DNA of 64,000 bases, taken from Sedimentisphaerales bacterium (GTDB lineage Bacteria > Planctomycetota > Phycisphaerae > Sedimentisphaerales > Anaerobacaceae). This document shows positions 1 to 8,896 of this stretch, in pieces (the first letter of the stretch is position 1; each line of letters begins with the position of its first letter). The notes beneath the pieces are model-generated. The model saw only the letters and a list, made by a program, of their open reading frames with translations, did not search any database and was not told the DNA's origin. The position numbers and the translations under genes are program-made. Location: contig JAFGPS010000158.1 in assembly GCA_016936075.1 (NCBI GenBank), positions 1 to 64,000 on the forward strand. The letters run 5' to 3'.

Positions 1-90
1 GGATTCGAAATAGAATTGAATTATTATAAGAACACTATAAATGTTTTGAGAAACTGCTTTGGCAACAAGCCCGCAGGCGGGAATCCATAA
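1..90 (+). CDS. Possible 3' end of a truncated upstream gene
   Basis: The first plus-strand frame is open from base 1 to a TAA at 88-90 and would give a 29-residue tail ending in GNKPAGGNP. The last codons lie inside the GC-rich palindromic repeat at 70-125, so the repeat seems to supply the stop codon. No family can be recognised from so short a piece, and 29 open codons can occur by chance. Confidence 0.25.
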   Translation, partial: GFEIELNYYKNTINVLRNCFGNKPAGGNP

Positions 91-125
91 TAACGATAAA
101 GAAATAGATACCCGCCTGCGCGGGT
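70..125. repeat. REP-like pair of palindromes (BIME-like)
   Basis: Two GC-rich palindromes stand in an AT-rich gap: CCCGCAGGCGGG at 70-81 and ACCCGCCTGCGCGGGT at 110-125. Each folds on itself, and the two are also nearly complementary to each other across an AT-rich spacer. This is the architecture of repetitive extragenic palindromes. The sharp contrast in base composition with the flanks supports a dispersed element. No second copy of the same type was noticed in the window. Confidence 0.6.
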
Positions 126-188
126 ATGACAATAAAGAACCAGATTGTGATTGCCTCTGATTAATATTTCGTTTAAAATCATAGTTTT

Positions 189-1241
189 ATGCCGAACGAA
201 CTGAAAAACATCTTGATAATGAAACCAAGCGCTTTAGGCGATATCGTACTCGCTTTGCCCGCACTTGCGTCTTTGCGGAAAAGTTTCCCAAACGCAAAAA
301 TTAGCTGGCTTGTGAAGCCTGAATTCGCATCGCTTCTGGAAAATCATCCTTATCTCGATGAAATCATAATTTTCGACCGCAAACATCTGAGCAAAGCATT
401 ATCCAACACAAAAGCGTTCGGCTCGCTCCATTCTCTCATCGCGCAATTACGACAAGAAAAATTCGACGCTATTTTCGATTTCCAGGGACTTTTCAGAACC
501 GCGTTTATGTCATGGCTCTCCGGCAGCAAAAAAAGATACGGTATAGCAAACGCCCGCGAAATGGCTCACCTTTTCTATACAGATAAAATCGAACATAATT
601 TGGATTGTATTCATTTGGTCGATTTATATTTAAAAATGGTACAAGCCGCTGGTGCAAAAAACGAAAAGGCTGAATTTGTAATTCCCTCAAACCAAACTGA
701 TGTAGATTCCGTAAAAAAACTTCTGAAAAATCATAATATCGAACCAAACAAATATATCGTTTTCATACCAGGTTCAGCGCAGGAATCAAAGTGCTGGCCG
801 GCTGAACGTTTTGCCCAGTTAGCAGATAAATTTTCTGCTCAATACAATTACCCGATAATTGCGATAGGAAGTAAATCAGAAAAAAGTAAAGCCCAGGAAA
901 TAATCACTCTGGCAAAAACAGAAATTATAAACTTAGCGGGCCAAACATCACTCAAGGAATTAGTTGAACTTTTAAGAATGGCCAAATTGGTAGTAAGTAA
1001 CGATACAGGCCCGGGACACATCGCGTCTGCACTTGGCATGCCGTTAGTAATAATGTATAGCTGGTCTAATCCAGCAAGAATAGCTCCCTACGGCAGAGAC
1101 GAATGTATGGTCGCCCGCGATCCATATTCCAGAGGCATGGAAATAAAAAGTAATAATCCAAATCATAGCATCACGAATATCACAGTTGAAGAAGTCTTCC
1201 AAAAGGCTTCTGAACAGCTAAATAAGTCAACTGCGAAATAA
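189..1241 (+). CDS. Glycosyltransferase family 9 (heptosyltransferase-like)
   Basis: This 350-residue protein has the full GT9 layout: an N-terminal Rossmann-like half opening with a MKPSALGDIVLALPAL motif (about residues 11-26), and a C-terminal half with the sugar-nucleotide motifs FIPGSAQESKCWP (about 193-205) and SNDTGPGHIASALGMP (about 270-285). Known family members move ADP-heptose or a related sugar onto the LPS inner core at the cytoplasmic face of the inner membrane. Length is normal for WaaC/WaaF. With kdsA in the same window it argues for LPS. The exact sugar cannot be told, so no symbol is given. No clear ribosome-binding site precedes the ATG. Confidence 0.85.
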   Translation: MPNELKNILIMKPSALGDIVLALPALASLRKSFPNAKISWLVKPEFASLLENHPYLDEIIIFDRKHLSKALSNTKAFGSLHSLIAQLRQEKFDAIFDFQGLFRTAFMSWLSGSKKRYGIANAREMAHLFYTDKIEHNLDCIHLVDLYLKMVQAAGAKNEKAEFVIPSNQTDVDSVKKLLKNHNIEPNKYIVFIPGSAQESKCWPAERFAQLADKFSAQYNYPIIAIGSKSEKSKAQEIITLAKTEIINLAGQTSLKELVELLRMAKLVVSNDTGPGHIASALGMPLVIMYSWSNPARIAPYGRDECMVARDPYSRGMEIKSNNPNHSITNITVEEVFQKASEQLNKSTAK

Positions 1242-1350
1242 AATATATATTTTAACACGCCTGCTTGCTTTACTTGATTAAAATAGTAAAATAGAGATAA
1301 ATAATTATTAAGCGAATAAAATGGGATTATTGAGATAGAAAGGGATAATT

Positions 1351-2622
1351 ATGAGCAGGAGAATTAATTCAAAATCAATTACGGTTCTTGTATTTTTATT
1401 AACATCCATTTTTGGGGTACAGATTCAATCAGCTTTAGGCAGAGGAACCAGAAGCGGAAGACCTGAGCTTCAACAAATTGAGTTACTGAACAGTGAATCT
1501 CTCGAACAGAGCATTAAAAACCTCTACCTTCCTGATTTATACCTTGCGTCCAGAACAGGTGCCGGAGGTATAACTATACCTTTCCCAAAGACTATTGGCA
1601 TGGAGGATATTGATAGCATAATCAAAAATCAAAGAGTTGCCAAAGTTTATAACGAGCTTTCAAAAATAGGCCCTGACAAGGCAAGCAAAATGATTATCGA
1701 GCAGATAAATGAAACTCTTCCCATATATAAGCGAATGTTTTCAGAATCATGGGACAAAGTATTCAAAGCACATGAGAACGAAACTCCTTCACAGCGGCAG
1801 ACAATAGGCCCTTCTCTCCAGAGTGATGATCCTAACGGAGGGCCAACATTAGCAGGAATGCGTTCTAAATTATTTTCACTCGTTATTCTGGCGGGTAATC
1901 TCAAACTCGAAAGTACCCGACCTGCTATAGAAAGCATTGTCATGGAGTCACTTGCTCAAAGGAATAAGTTCTATAATCCAAACACCGGATTCGAAGGTGA
2001 CCGATTCAGTATGTTGAGAAAAGCAGGTTTATATAACAGGCAAATACTTGCAACAGGAATACTTCTTACATCTGGTAAGCCAAACGATTCGACAAGCAGT
2101 GAACATAATATATGGCAAACTATATATCTTGCAAAAGATACAGCAAATTCTCCTTACATGAAAGTATCACCGGGCAATTCTCGTAATGTTTTGAATCTCA
2201 TTTTTCTCAAACCGATTGACGATAGCGAATTTGATAAAATCTGCCAGGATGAGATTTCTGTAAGTACACTGAAACAAACTCCAGAATCTAACGAAACAGA
2301 ACATGCGTCCGCAGAATTTCAGGCAGCAGAACAGAAATCCAATATGCGGATTATCCCTGTACCAAGTCAGGATATACTAATTTTAACTCCGGACCAGACA
2401 ATACAAATTCTCCAAAGAATAGGTTTCACCGATTCGCAGATTCAGGAACATGCTTTTTCAATACGCGACGGCCTGGAAAAGCAAGGCGCGGTTCGGATTT
2501 TGATTGACGATGAAGTACAGGCAGGCCTTGCCGTTCGAGATGATGAAGTTTTCATAAGCTCACGTAGCAAAGGCCAGTTTATCTATAACATTAAAACAGG
2601 CTGGGTAAATTCGCAGAGATAA
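1351..2622 (+). CDS. Exported protein of unknown function
   Basis: I do not recognise a family in these 423 residues. A signal peptide is visible: basic N-terminus, then a hydrophobic stretch ITVLVFLLTSIFGV, with cleavage likely near residue 30. The rest is soluble-looking with a mainly helical middle and a C-terminal segment that includes a VRILIDDEVQAGLAVRDDEVFISS stretch in two short beta-like halves. A good ribosome-binding site (AAGGGAT) lies just before the ATG. It is monocistronic, convergent with the HepT/MntA pair. A periplasmic or surface role is inferred from the signal peptide only. Confidence 0.7.
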   Translation: MSRRINSKSITVLVFLLTSIFGVQIQSALGRGTRSGRPELQQIELLNSESLEQSIKNLYLPDLYLASRTGAGGITIPFPKTIGMEDIDSIIKNQRVAKVYNELSKIGPDKASKMIIEQINETLPIYKRMFSESWDKVFKAHENETPSQRQTIGPSLQSDDPNGGPTLAGMRSKLFSLVILAGNLKLESTRPAIESIVMESLAQRNKFYNPNTGFEGDRFSMLRKAGLYNRQILATGILLTSGKPNDSTSSEHNIWQTIYLAKDTANSPYMKVSPGNSRNVLNLIFLKPIDDSEFDKICQDEISVSTLKQTPESNETEHASAEFQAAEQKSNMRIIPVPSQDILILTPDQTIQILQRIGFTDSQIQEHAFSIRDGLEKQGAVRILIDDEVQAGLAVRDDEVFISSRSKGQFIYNIKTGWVNSQR

Positions 2623-2658
2623 AACAATTATTAAAACCAGTTCCACAATAAAAGAGTA

Positions 2659-2985
2659 CTATTGAATAATAACATATTGTTTTTTTATATTATCCTTCAT
2701 ATTTTCCGGCAGGCGATTAAAATCAAGCAGTTGGATTTTAAAAGGTATATCGCTTTCGATAAATATTTCATTAAGTTTTGGCATTTGCTTTTTGGCTGTA
2801 TCTTTATCGCAAAAAACAGCCAAATCTAAGTCGGATACAGGACGATTTGAACCTTTAATGCGTGAACCGAATGCCCAGATAATTGAATCAGGTAGATATG
2901 TTTTCAATTGCTCCAGAATATATTGCAAATGATTTTCAGGAACTGCAATATTTTGAGCCAGTTTTTCTAAATCAGATGGATTCAC
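2659..2985 (-). CDS. mntA: MntA-type minimal nucleotidyltransferase antitoxin
   Basis: This 108-residue protein carries the minimal nucleotidyltransferase signature G40-S41, ten residues, then D52-L-D54 (GSX10DXD), which binds metal and ATP in the MNT family. In characterised HEPN/MNT modules the MntA enzyme AMPylates a tyrosine of the HepT toxin and so silences it. The start is GTG at 2985 with GAGGA seven bases upstream; the gene overlaps the end of the HEPN gene by 14 bases, typical of a translationally coupled pair. Function is inferred from motif and context; the symbol follows the family name. Confidence 0.82.
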   Translation of the reverse strand: MNPSDLEKLAQNIAVPENHLQYILEQLKTYLPDSIIWAFGSRIKGSNRPVSDLDLAVFCDKDTAKKQMPKLNEIFIESDIPFKIQLLDFNRLPENMKDNIKKQYVIIQ

Positions 2986-3376
2986 CTGTCATTCCTCGAT
3001 AGAGATCAATCACATCTTTATAAAAATCTTCAGTAATATCCAATACTGTTTCGGCTTTATCACTTGAATAATCGTGTGAAGTATCCTGTCGAAATCGCAG
3101 GTACGTGAACCATACTTCAGGATTGCTAATGAAATTCCTTTGAGCCGCAAGACGTATAATTGATTTTGGACTGCCTGTAGCCGCTTCTGCAAAACCTTCA
3201 TCTTCAAGATGCTTCTTGCAGATTTTCCATGCGACTTCCAGAGTATATTCAAAGCGTTTGATTAGTGAATCCTGTACAGCTTCCTGCTCCAAAGGCTCCC
3301 TGTCTGTATTATTGCGATATGCTTCCAACATTTCGCCGAATCGCTTTATTGCTGTTTTGAGTTGAGTATAATCCAT
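2972..3376 (-). CDS. hepT: HepT-type HEPN toxin (HI0074 family)
   Basis: This is an all-helical HEPN protein of the HI0074 'nucleotidyltransferase substrate-binding' family. It contains RQDTSHDY, an exact RX4HXY motif; R and H form the RNase active site in this family and Y is the residue AMPylated by MntA in studied systems. I chose the ATG at 3376 (134 residues, AAGG eight bases upstream, normal family length). A GTG at 3457, overlapping the stop of the next gene, would add 27 residues without a ribosome-binding site. It overlaps mntA, giving a toxin-first two-gene module. Toxicity is inferred, not shown. Confidence 0.82.
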   Translation of the reverse strand: MDYTQLKTAIKRFGEMLEAYRNNTDREPLEQEAVQDSLIKRFEYTLEVAWKICKKHLEDEGFAEAATGSPKSIIRLAAQRNFISNPEVWFTYLRFRQDTSHDYSSDKAETVLDITEDFYKDVIDLYRGMTGESI

Positions 3377-3456
3377 AAGAAAAACCTTATACTTCTTGCA
3401 CAATTCAGGATTTTCAGCATCAGGGTTACCTTGCGGCATGTCCAGATTAAAATTCA

Positions 3457-4575
3457 CTATGCTTTTTGTGCTGCCGTTACTTTTTCCACGGCCAAATACT
3501 CTGCAACTAATGAATCAACAAGCTCTTTAACAGATATTATTTTATCTACTCTGTAGGCGTTTGCGCCGGCAAAGGCAAATCCTGCATCCAAATTACCTAT
3601 CTTAGCATTAGTTAATGCACTGGCTATGCAATACGGCACTTTCTTGAAATTACAGCTTCTCAGGCACTTCCATGAACACTTAAAAGTCTCTCGCACACCT
3701 GATGAGACCCGCTCAAGAAATTCATTCCTGATAGCTCTTCCGGGCATCCCGACAGGGCTGTCAATCAGGGTAATATCCTCTTTTTTACTTTTAAGATAAG
3801 TTTCTTTGAATTTATCTGAGGCGTCACATTCATGAGTCGCGACAAACCTTGTGGCCATCTGGACTCCCTGAGCACCCAAATCCATGATCCTATGAATATC
3901 CGCACCTGTATATATTCCCCCTGCGGCAATGGCCGGAATATTTTTGTTAAATTGATCTTCGTAAGGTTTTATAGCTTCAACTACTTGCGGCACTAATTTT
4001 TCCAGTTTATAGTCAGGATCGACAGTCTGCTCTTTCGAGAAACCAAGATGCCCACCGGCTAACGGACCTTCTACAACCACTGCATCAGGTACGTGATTAT
4101 AACGTTTCTGCCAAGTCTTAAATATTAAATTAGCTGCTCTACCCGATGATACAATTGGCACAAACTTCGTGCTAACCTCACCCAGCCTGTCAAGCGGCAG
4201 TGTTTCAGGAAGCTTTAACGGCAATCCTGCGCCAAGAAAAAGCACATTTACCTTTTCATCAACGGAACATTGGACAAGTTCATCGAAATTTGAAAGAGCG
4301 ACCATCACATTTACGCCGATAAGGCCGCTTGTCATGGATTTTGCTTTTCTTATTTCTTTTTGTAATGCCCTTTTATTCGCGTTTCTGGGATTTGAATCAT
4401 AATCAGGCTCGAATTGACCAATACCAGGAGTTGCAATAACTCCGATACCGCCTGCATTTGCTACTGCTGCCGCTAAATTTGATAACGATATACCAACACC
4501 CATTGCTCCCTGCACTATCGGTACATCAGCCACCAAATCACCTATTCTCAGTGTTGGTATTTTCTTAATAATCAT
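3457..4575 (-). CDS. Nitronate monooxygenase / FabK-like FMN enzyme
   Basis: A TIM-barrel flavoprotein of the 2-nitropropane dioxygenase family, 372 residues. Visible signatures are VPIVQGAMGVGIS near the N-terminus, EGPLAGGHLGF (about residues 167-177), AAGGIYTG and GVQMATRF in the phosphate-binding region of FMN. The family includes nitronate monooxygenases and enoyl-ACP reductase II; sequence alone does not separate them here. The C-terminal part has a cysteine cluster (CSWKCLRSC, then C eight residues on), seen in some anaerobe members and possibly metal or Fe-S binding (inference). It lies just upstream of hepT with a one-base overlap only if the GTG start of hepT is used. Confidence 0.8.
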   Translation of the reverse strand: MIIKKIPTLRIGDLVADVPIVQGAMGVGISLSNLAAAVANAGGIGVIATPGIGQFEPDYDSNPRNANKRALQKEIRKAKSMTSGLIGVNVMVALSNFDELVQCSVDEKVNVLFLGAGLPLKLPETLPLDRLGEVSTKFVPIVSSGRAANLIFKTWQKRYNHVPDAVVVEGPLAGGHLGFSKEQTVDPDYKLEKLVPQVVEAIKPYEDQFNKNIPAIAAGGIYTGADIHRIMDLGAQGVQMATRFVATHECDASDKFKETYLKSKKEDITLIDSPVGMPGRAIRNEFLERVSSGVRETFKCSWKCLRSCNFKKVPYCIASALTNAKIGNLDAGFAFAGANAYRVDKIISVKELVDSLVAEYLAVEKVTAAQKA

Positions 4576-4762
4576 ATATCACAACTTCATATAACATTGT
4601 CAAAAATTTAAACTTACACAGACTATAATATAAAAAATCATTTTAAGAAATTAAATTTTGGATAAAAAATGCAAAATAAAGTCTCTTTATTTGTAGAATA
4701 TAAAGAATCGCACCATTATTCTAAAATATTTTCTTACTCTTTAATTCGAAATAATATATTTT

Positions 4763-7618
4763 TCAAGCAGAGACGACTTCAATACATCTCTTGCATAAAT
4801 CAGGTTTTTCACTATCTAAACCCACGCTTGACCAGTAGTTCCAGCATCTTTGGCACTTCTGGTGTTCGCTTTTCCTGGCGGAAATAACTCTGTCGCCTTC
4901 ATGATGTTGTACATTCACTTCACTGACAATGCACAACGCGGCAAATTGCTCCAAACCAAACTCATTAAGCAAAGTTGAATCTTCATCATTGCAATTTATT
5001 GTAACAGAAGCTTCCTGATTACTGGCGATTAACTTGTCTCGGCGTAAACCTTCCAGAACACGAAGAACTTCATCCCGCAAGTCCATCAATTTATCCCATT
5101 TCGGCTCTTGAGCTTTATAATCAATCGAACTATCAACTTTCGGCATTGTACTTAAATGTACAGTAGCGGCATCCTGAGACTTGAACTTCATAGCCGCCCA
5201 TGCTTCTTCTGATGTATGTACCAAAACAGGAGTGAGTAAGCGAACAAGACTGTCTGCTATATTGTACATCGCAGTCTGGGCACTTCTGCGAGACTGACTT
5301 TCAGCAGCGTCGCAATACATCCTGTCTTTCAGAACGTCCATATAAATACTGCTCATCTCAACTGTGCAGAAATTGTAAATCAGAGAAAATACTCGATGGA
5401 ATACGAAGTTTTCATAGGTATCTGTAACTTCTGCTATCAGTTTTTGCAATTTCTGCATTGCCCATTTATCAATTTGCTGCATCTCATTATAGCTTACCGA
5501 ATTTTCATTCGGATTAAAATCATCGATATTTCCGAGCAGATACCTGAGAGTATTTCTAATTTTCCTGTAAGCCTCCTGCGTGCGTCCTATAATTTCGTCA
5601 TTACACCTGATATCTTCCTGGTAATTCACACTCGAAACCCAGAGCCTGAGAATATCTGAGCCGTATTTGTGGATTTCATCCAATGCGTTTACATAATTAC
5701 CGAGCGACTTGGATTGTTTCATACCCTTTTCGTCAACAGTAAAGCCATGTGTTAAAACATTCTTGAACGGCGGTTTTCCTGTTGCGCCAAGTGCCGGAAG
5801 AAGCGACAACTGGAACCAGCCTCTATGCTGGTCAGAACCTTCGAGGTATAAATCCACAGGTACGGACCAACCGGACCTTTTCACGCATACACTATACCAA
5901 CTGCAACCCGACTCGAACCAGACATCGAAAATATTTTCTTCTTTTTTCAAAGTGTCCAGGTTGAAACCTTCGGGCAGATTAAAATCGTCACCCAGAATTT
6001 CTCGCGGCGTATCGGTAAACCAGCTATCAGAGCCTTTTTTCGCAATATGATTTGCTACGGCCAAAACGGATTCTTTTGTCAAGAGAGACTCACCATCTTC
6101 ATTCAGGAAAACCGGAATTGGAAGACCCCAGCTTCTCTGCCTGCTGATGCACCAATCAGGACGCGATTCGAGCATTCCGGCGATACGTTTCTGTCCCCAT
6201 GCCGGAATCCATCTTACATCGTTGACACTTTCAAGTGCCATATCACGCAGGTTTTTACCTATACCAGGTAATTCATTATCAACACTAACAAACCATTGTT
6301 CTGTAGCCCGGAAAATAACCGGTCCCTTGCTTCTCCAGCAATGTGGATAGCTATGCAAAATTTCCTTTTGAGCAAAAAGCAATCCGATTTCGTTCAAATG
6401 ATTGTTTACAACTTTATCTACTTCGAGAACGTTCTGGCCCTTGAGCCATTGAGGAACTGTATCATCGTAGCAACCGTCGTCCATAACCGGAGAATAAACT
6501 TCCAGGTCATATTTTTGCCCGGTGAGGTAATCTTCAAGACCGTGTCCCGGTGCGATATGGACCAGACCTGTTCCATCTTCAATCGTGACATAGTCCGCGA
6601 GAATTACCATGTAAGCATCTTTTTCAGTCGGATTTTTTTCAATGAATGGATGATTGTATCTTAAACCTTCAAGCTCTGAGCCGCGAACTGATTTTTCACT
6701 GACACTGTATTGACCTTCTTCTAATTCACCACCAGCGACAACCGCTTCAATTCGTTCGGCGGCTACGAGAGAGACAAATTTCTGTCCATTCTTCTCGTAG
6801 CTAATTGTTTTATATTCAAGATTTGGATTCACCGCAACCGCCATATTAGCAGCTAAAGTCCATGGTGTTGTCGTCCAAATCATAAAGCAGACTTTTGCGT
6901 TATCGCCGTCCTGTACAAGACCAAGTTCTACAAGCTTGCTTTGGCTTTCCTGTGTTACAGGATAATTTACAAATATACTTGGTGATGCAATATCTTTGTA
7001 TTCCAGTTCAGCTTCTGCCAGAGCGGTTTCGCAACCAATTGACCAGTGAATCGGTTTCAACTGTTTGTAAACCAGGCCTTTTTCTACCAGCATGGCAAAT
7101 ACTTCAAGAATGCCTGCTTCGTATGTTGGTTTAAATGTCAAATAAGGATTATCGAAATCGCCAAATATGCCAAGTTCCTGGAATTGTTTGCCCTGCTGCT
7201 TGACATATTTTCTTGCGTATTTAAAGCAGAGCTGACGAATTTCCGGCTTGGACATTTCCTTGGCTTTATCGCCAAGTTCAGTCATTACTTTAGATTCGAT
7301 AGGCAAGCCGTGGCAATCCCAGCCGGGAATATAAGGAGCATCGAAACCTGTCATAGTTTTGTATTTTATAACGAAATCCTTGAGAACTTTATTTATAACG
7401 TGTCCCATGTGAATATCGCCATTTGCATAAGGCGGACCATCATGGAGGATATATAAAGGCGTTCCGCTTTTGGCTTCCCTGATTTGGCTGTACATATTTT
7501 CTTTGGCCCAGGCTTTTCTCATCTGCGGCTCACGCTGGACGAGATTGGCCTTCATTGCAAAATCAGTTTTCGGCAGATTCAACGAATCACGATAACTTTT
7601 TTCATTCTTATCTGACAT
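4763..7618 (-). CDS. ileS: Isoleucyl-tRNA synthetase
   Basis: A 951-residue class I synthetase that charges tRNA-Ile in the cytosol. The HIGH motif appears as HMGH (residues 70-73) after DGPPYANGDI, the editing domain occupies the middle, and the KMSKS loop is written KQSKS within GMKQSKSLGNYV. The C-terminus has the zinc-binding pattern CQRCWNYW...CKRC expected for bacterial IleS of this class. Length is normal. The ATG at 7618 follows AAGGA. It is transcribed alone from the promoter at 7652-7680; the 187-base gap before the next minus-strand gene shows no clear terminator. Confidence 0.97.
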   Translation of the reverse strand: MSDKNEKSYRDSLNLPKTDFAMKANLVQREPQMRKAWAKENMYSQIREAKSGTPLYILHDGPPYANGDIHMGHVINKVLKDFVIKYKTMTGFDAPYIPGWDCHGLPIESKVMTELGDKAKEMSKPEIRQLCFKYARKYVKQQGKQFQELGIFGDFDNPYLTFKPTYEAGILEVFAMLVEKGLVYKQLKPIHWSIGCETALAEAELEYKDIASPSIFVNYPVTQESQSKLVELGLVQDGDNAKVCFMIWTTTPWTLAANMAVAVNPNLEYKTISYEKNGQKFVSLVAAERIEAVVAGGELEEGQYSVSEKSVRGSELEGLRYNHPFIEKNPTEKDAYMVILADYVTIEDGTGLVHIAPGHGLEDYLTGQKYDLEVYSPVMDDGCYDDTVPQWLKGQNVLEVDKVVNNHLNEIGLLFAQKEILHSYPHCWRSKGPVIFRATEQWFVSVDNELPGIGKNLRDMALESVNDVRWIPAWGQKRIAGMLESRPDWCISRQRSWGLPIPVFLNEDGESLLTKESVLAVANHIAKKGSDSWFTDTPREILGDDFNLPEGFNLDTLKKEENIFDVWFESGCSWYSVCVKRSGWSVPVDLYLEGSDQHRGWFQLSLLPALGATGKPPFKNVLTHGFTVDEKGMKQSKSLGNYVNALDEIHKYGSDILRLWVSSVNYQEDIRCNDEIIGRTQEAYRKIRNTLRYLLGNIDDFNPNENSVSYNEMQQIDKWAMQKLQKLIAEVTDTYENFVFHRVFSLIYNFCTVEMSSIYMDVLKDRMYCDAAESQSRRSAQTAMYNIADSLVRLLTPVLVHTSEEAWAAMKFKSQDAATVHLSTMPKVDSSIDYKAQEPKWDKLMDLRDEVLRVLEGLRRDKLIASNQEASVTINCNDEDSTLLNEFGLEQFAALCIVSEVNVQHHEGDRVISARKSEHQKCQRCWNYWSSVGLDSEKPDLCKRCIEVVSA

Positions 7619-7651
7619 TTCTAAAAATTCCTTATATAGTAAAAGATAGAC

Positions 7652-7680
7652 ATGATACGACTTTCAAACGAAAATGTCAA
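7652..7680 (-). promoter_or_regulatory. Sigma-70-type promoter of ileS
   Basis: On the minus strand TTGACA (7680-7675) is followed after exactly 17 bases by TATCAT (7657-7652). The -10 lies about 35 bases upstream of the ileS start, leaving a short leader with no T-box structure visible. Confidence 0.7.
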
Positions 7681-7744
7681 TATCGCCTCTTATTTCTGAA
7701 AAAAAGCTCAATATTAAGGTATTATTCTGGAAAAACAAGCGTTC

Positions 7745-8659
7745 TTAGTTGTTTTGCTTATCCATAAGGCCGCTCAAAGTCATCCAGTCAATACAACGTT
7801 CGGACCAGGTCGAAATAACGCCATGTCTTTTCTCAATACCGGTTCCGTGACCACCTTTAAGATAAATATGCATCTCAGCCGGTACTCTTGCCTTGCGAAG
7901 AGCAAGATAAAAATTGACACTGTTTTCGACCGGAACGGCTCCATCTTCATTCGAATGCACAAGGAAAGCTGGAGGGGTTTCAGATGTCACTTGCTTTTCA
8001 TTAGAATAGAGTTCTACTAAATTCGGATCGGCATCACGACCTAATAGATTTATCCGCGAACCTCTATGAGTATAAGAATTATCCATCGTAATGACAGGAT
8101 ATGCAAGTATCATAAAATCAGGCCTGCAACTGACTTTATCCAAATTATCTTTTGCTTCATAATAATTCGTCTTAAAATGAGTTCCTATACTTGAAGCCAG
8201 GTGACCACCAGCAGAAAACCCTAAAATTCCAATTCGCTTCGAATCAATATTCCATTCATCTGCCCTGCTTCGAACGATTCTCATTGCCCGCTGTGCATCC
8301 TGCATTGGAGCAGGGAAGCTATAGCCCCTACCATGATAACGATAACTCAAAATAAAAGCGGCTATACCATTCAAGTTGAGCCAATCGGCAATTTGTGCTC
8401 CCTCATGGTCCATTGCAAGGTCTTGATATCCACCACCGGGACAAATCACAATGGCTGTTCCGTTTGCTTTGTCTTTTTCCGGCAGACAAATTGTTAGAGC
8501 AGGCTTATCTTTATCCTCAGTTCCTTTTGCACCCGGTGCACCATCCGGCCAGAGCAACTCGATTTTACTCGTTTTGGAGTTTTCCCCGGCTGGAACGGTT
8601 CCACTTATAACTACCTGAACAATTACAAATGTTAATAAAATTCCGAATCGCTTGTTCAT
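7745..8659 (-). CDS. Exported alpha/beta hydrolase (acetyl-esterase-like)
   Basis: A 304-residue serine hydrolase of the alpha/beta fold with an N-terminal signal peptide (hydrophobic GILLTFVIVQVVIS). The oxyanion loop is CPGGGY, the nucleophile elbow is GFSAGG, and a likely acid and base are D in HSNEDGAVP and H in KGGHGTG. Family members with this layout are acetyl-xylan or related carbohydrate esterases and dipeptidyl-peptidase-like esterases found in polysaccharide-degrading bacteria. It opens a run of minus-strand exported proteins. AAGGAGC precedes the ATG. Its substrate is unknown. Confidence 0.85.
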   Translation of the reverse strand: MNKRFGILLTFVIVQVVISGTVPAGENSKTSKIELLWPDGAPGAKGTEDKDKPALTICLPEKDKANGTAIVICPGGGYQDLAMDHEGAQIADWLNLNGIAAFILSYRYHGRGYSFPAPMQDAQRAMRIVRSRADEWNIDSKRIGILGFSAGGHLASSIGTHFKTNYYEAKDNLDKVSCRPDFMILAYPVITMDNSYTHRGSRINLLGRDADPNLVELYSNEKQVTSETPPAFLVHSNEDGAVPVENSVNFYLALRKARVPAEMHIYLKGGHGTGIEKRHGVISTWSERCIDWMTLSGLMDKQNN

Positions 8660-8739
8660 TCCTATTGCTCCTTATAACATTTTCTTTATACATAAATTTT
8701 TCTTAATATTACTATATCCATGCCTTAAATCCATAAAAA

Positions 8740-8772
8740 AAGCCTTCCGAAGTTTGCCGCTCCGGAAGGCTT
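8740..8772 (-). terminator. Rho-independent terminator after the aldo/keto reductase gene
   Basis: A perfect 10-bp stem, AAGCCTTCCG (8740-8749) and CGGAAGGCTT (8763-8772), with a 13-base loop. Read on the minus strand it is followed by a run of seven T. It separates the reductase gene (and the small ORF at 8783-8896) from the hydrolase gene. Confidence 0.85.
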
Positions 8773-8782
8773 ACATATTTTA

Positions 8783-8896
8783 TTAAACGCACTTTCTCAG
8801 AGAAGCTCCATACGGTCTCCAATAATAATTATAATCGAAATATTTATATTTATATTGTTCATTTTTAGCCCTATACCTTTTCTGCGAAAGCGTCAT
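8783..8896 (-). CDS. Possible Tyr-rich small protein (37 aa)
   Basis: On the minus strand an ATG at 8896, inside the last codons of the aldo/keto reductase gene but in another frame, opens 37 codons that end in TAA at 8783, eleven bases before the terminator stem. The product would be basic and tyrosine-rich in its middle (repeated YKYKY, then YNYYWRPYG) and end ASLRKCV. Its position, filling the space between reductase stop and terminator, is what a translationally coupled small gene would show. The AT-rich sequence favours TAT codons by chance, and no family is recognised. Confidence 0.3.
   Translation of the reverse strand: MTLSQKRYRAKNEQYKYKYFDYNYYWRPYGASLRKCV

Noticed and set aside
6296-7456. 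Plus-strand frames opposite ileS
   Set aside because: They lie fully inside a certain gene, lack ribosome-binding sites and have no family similarity.
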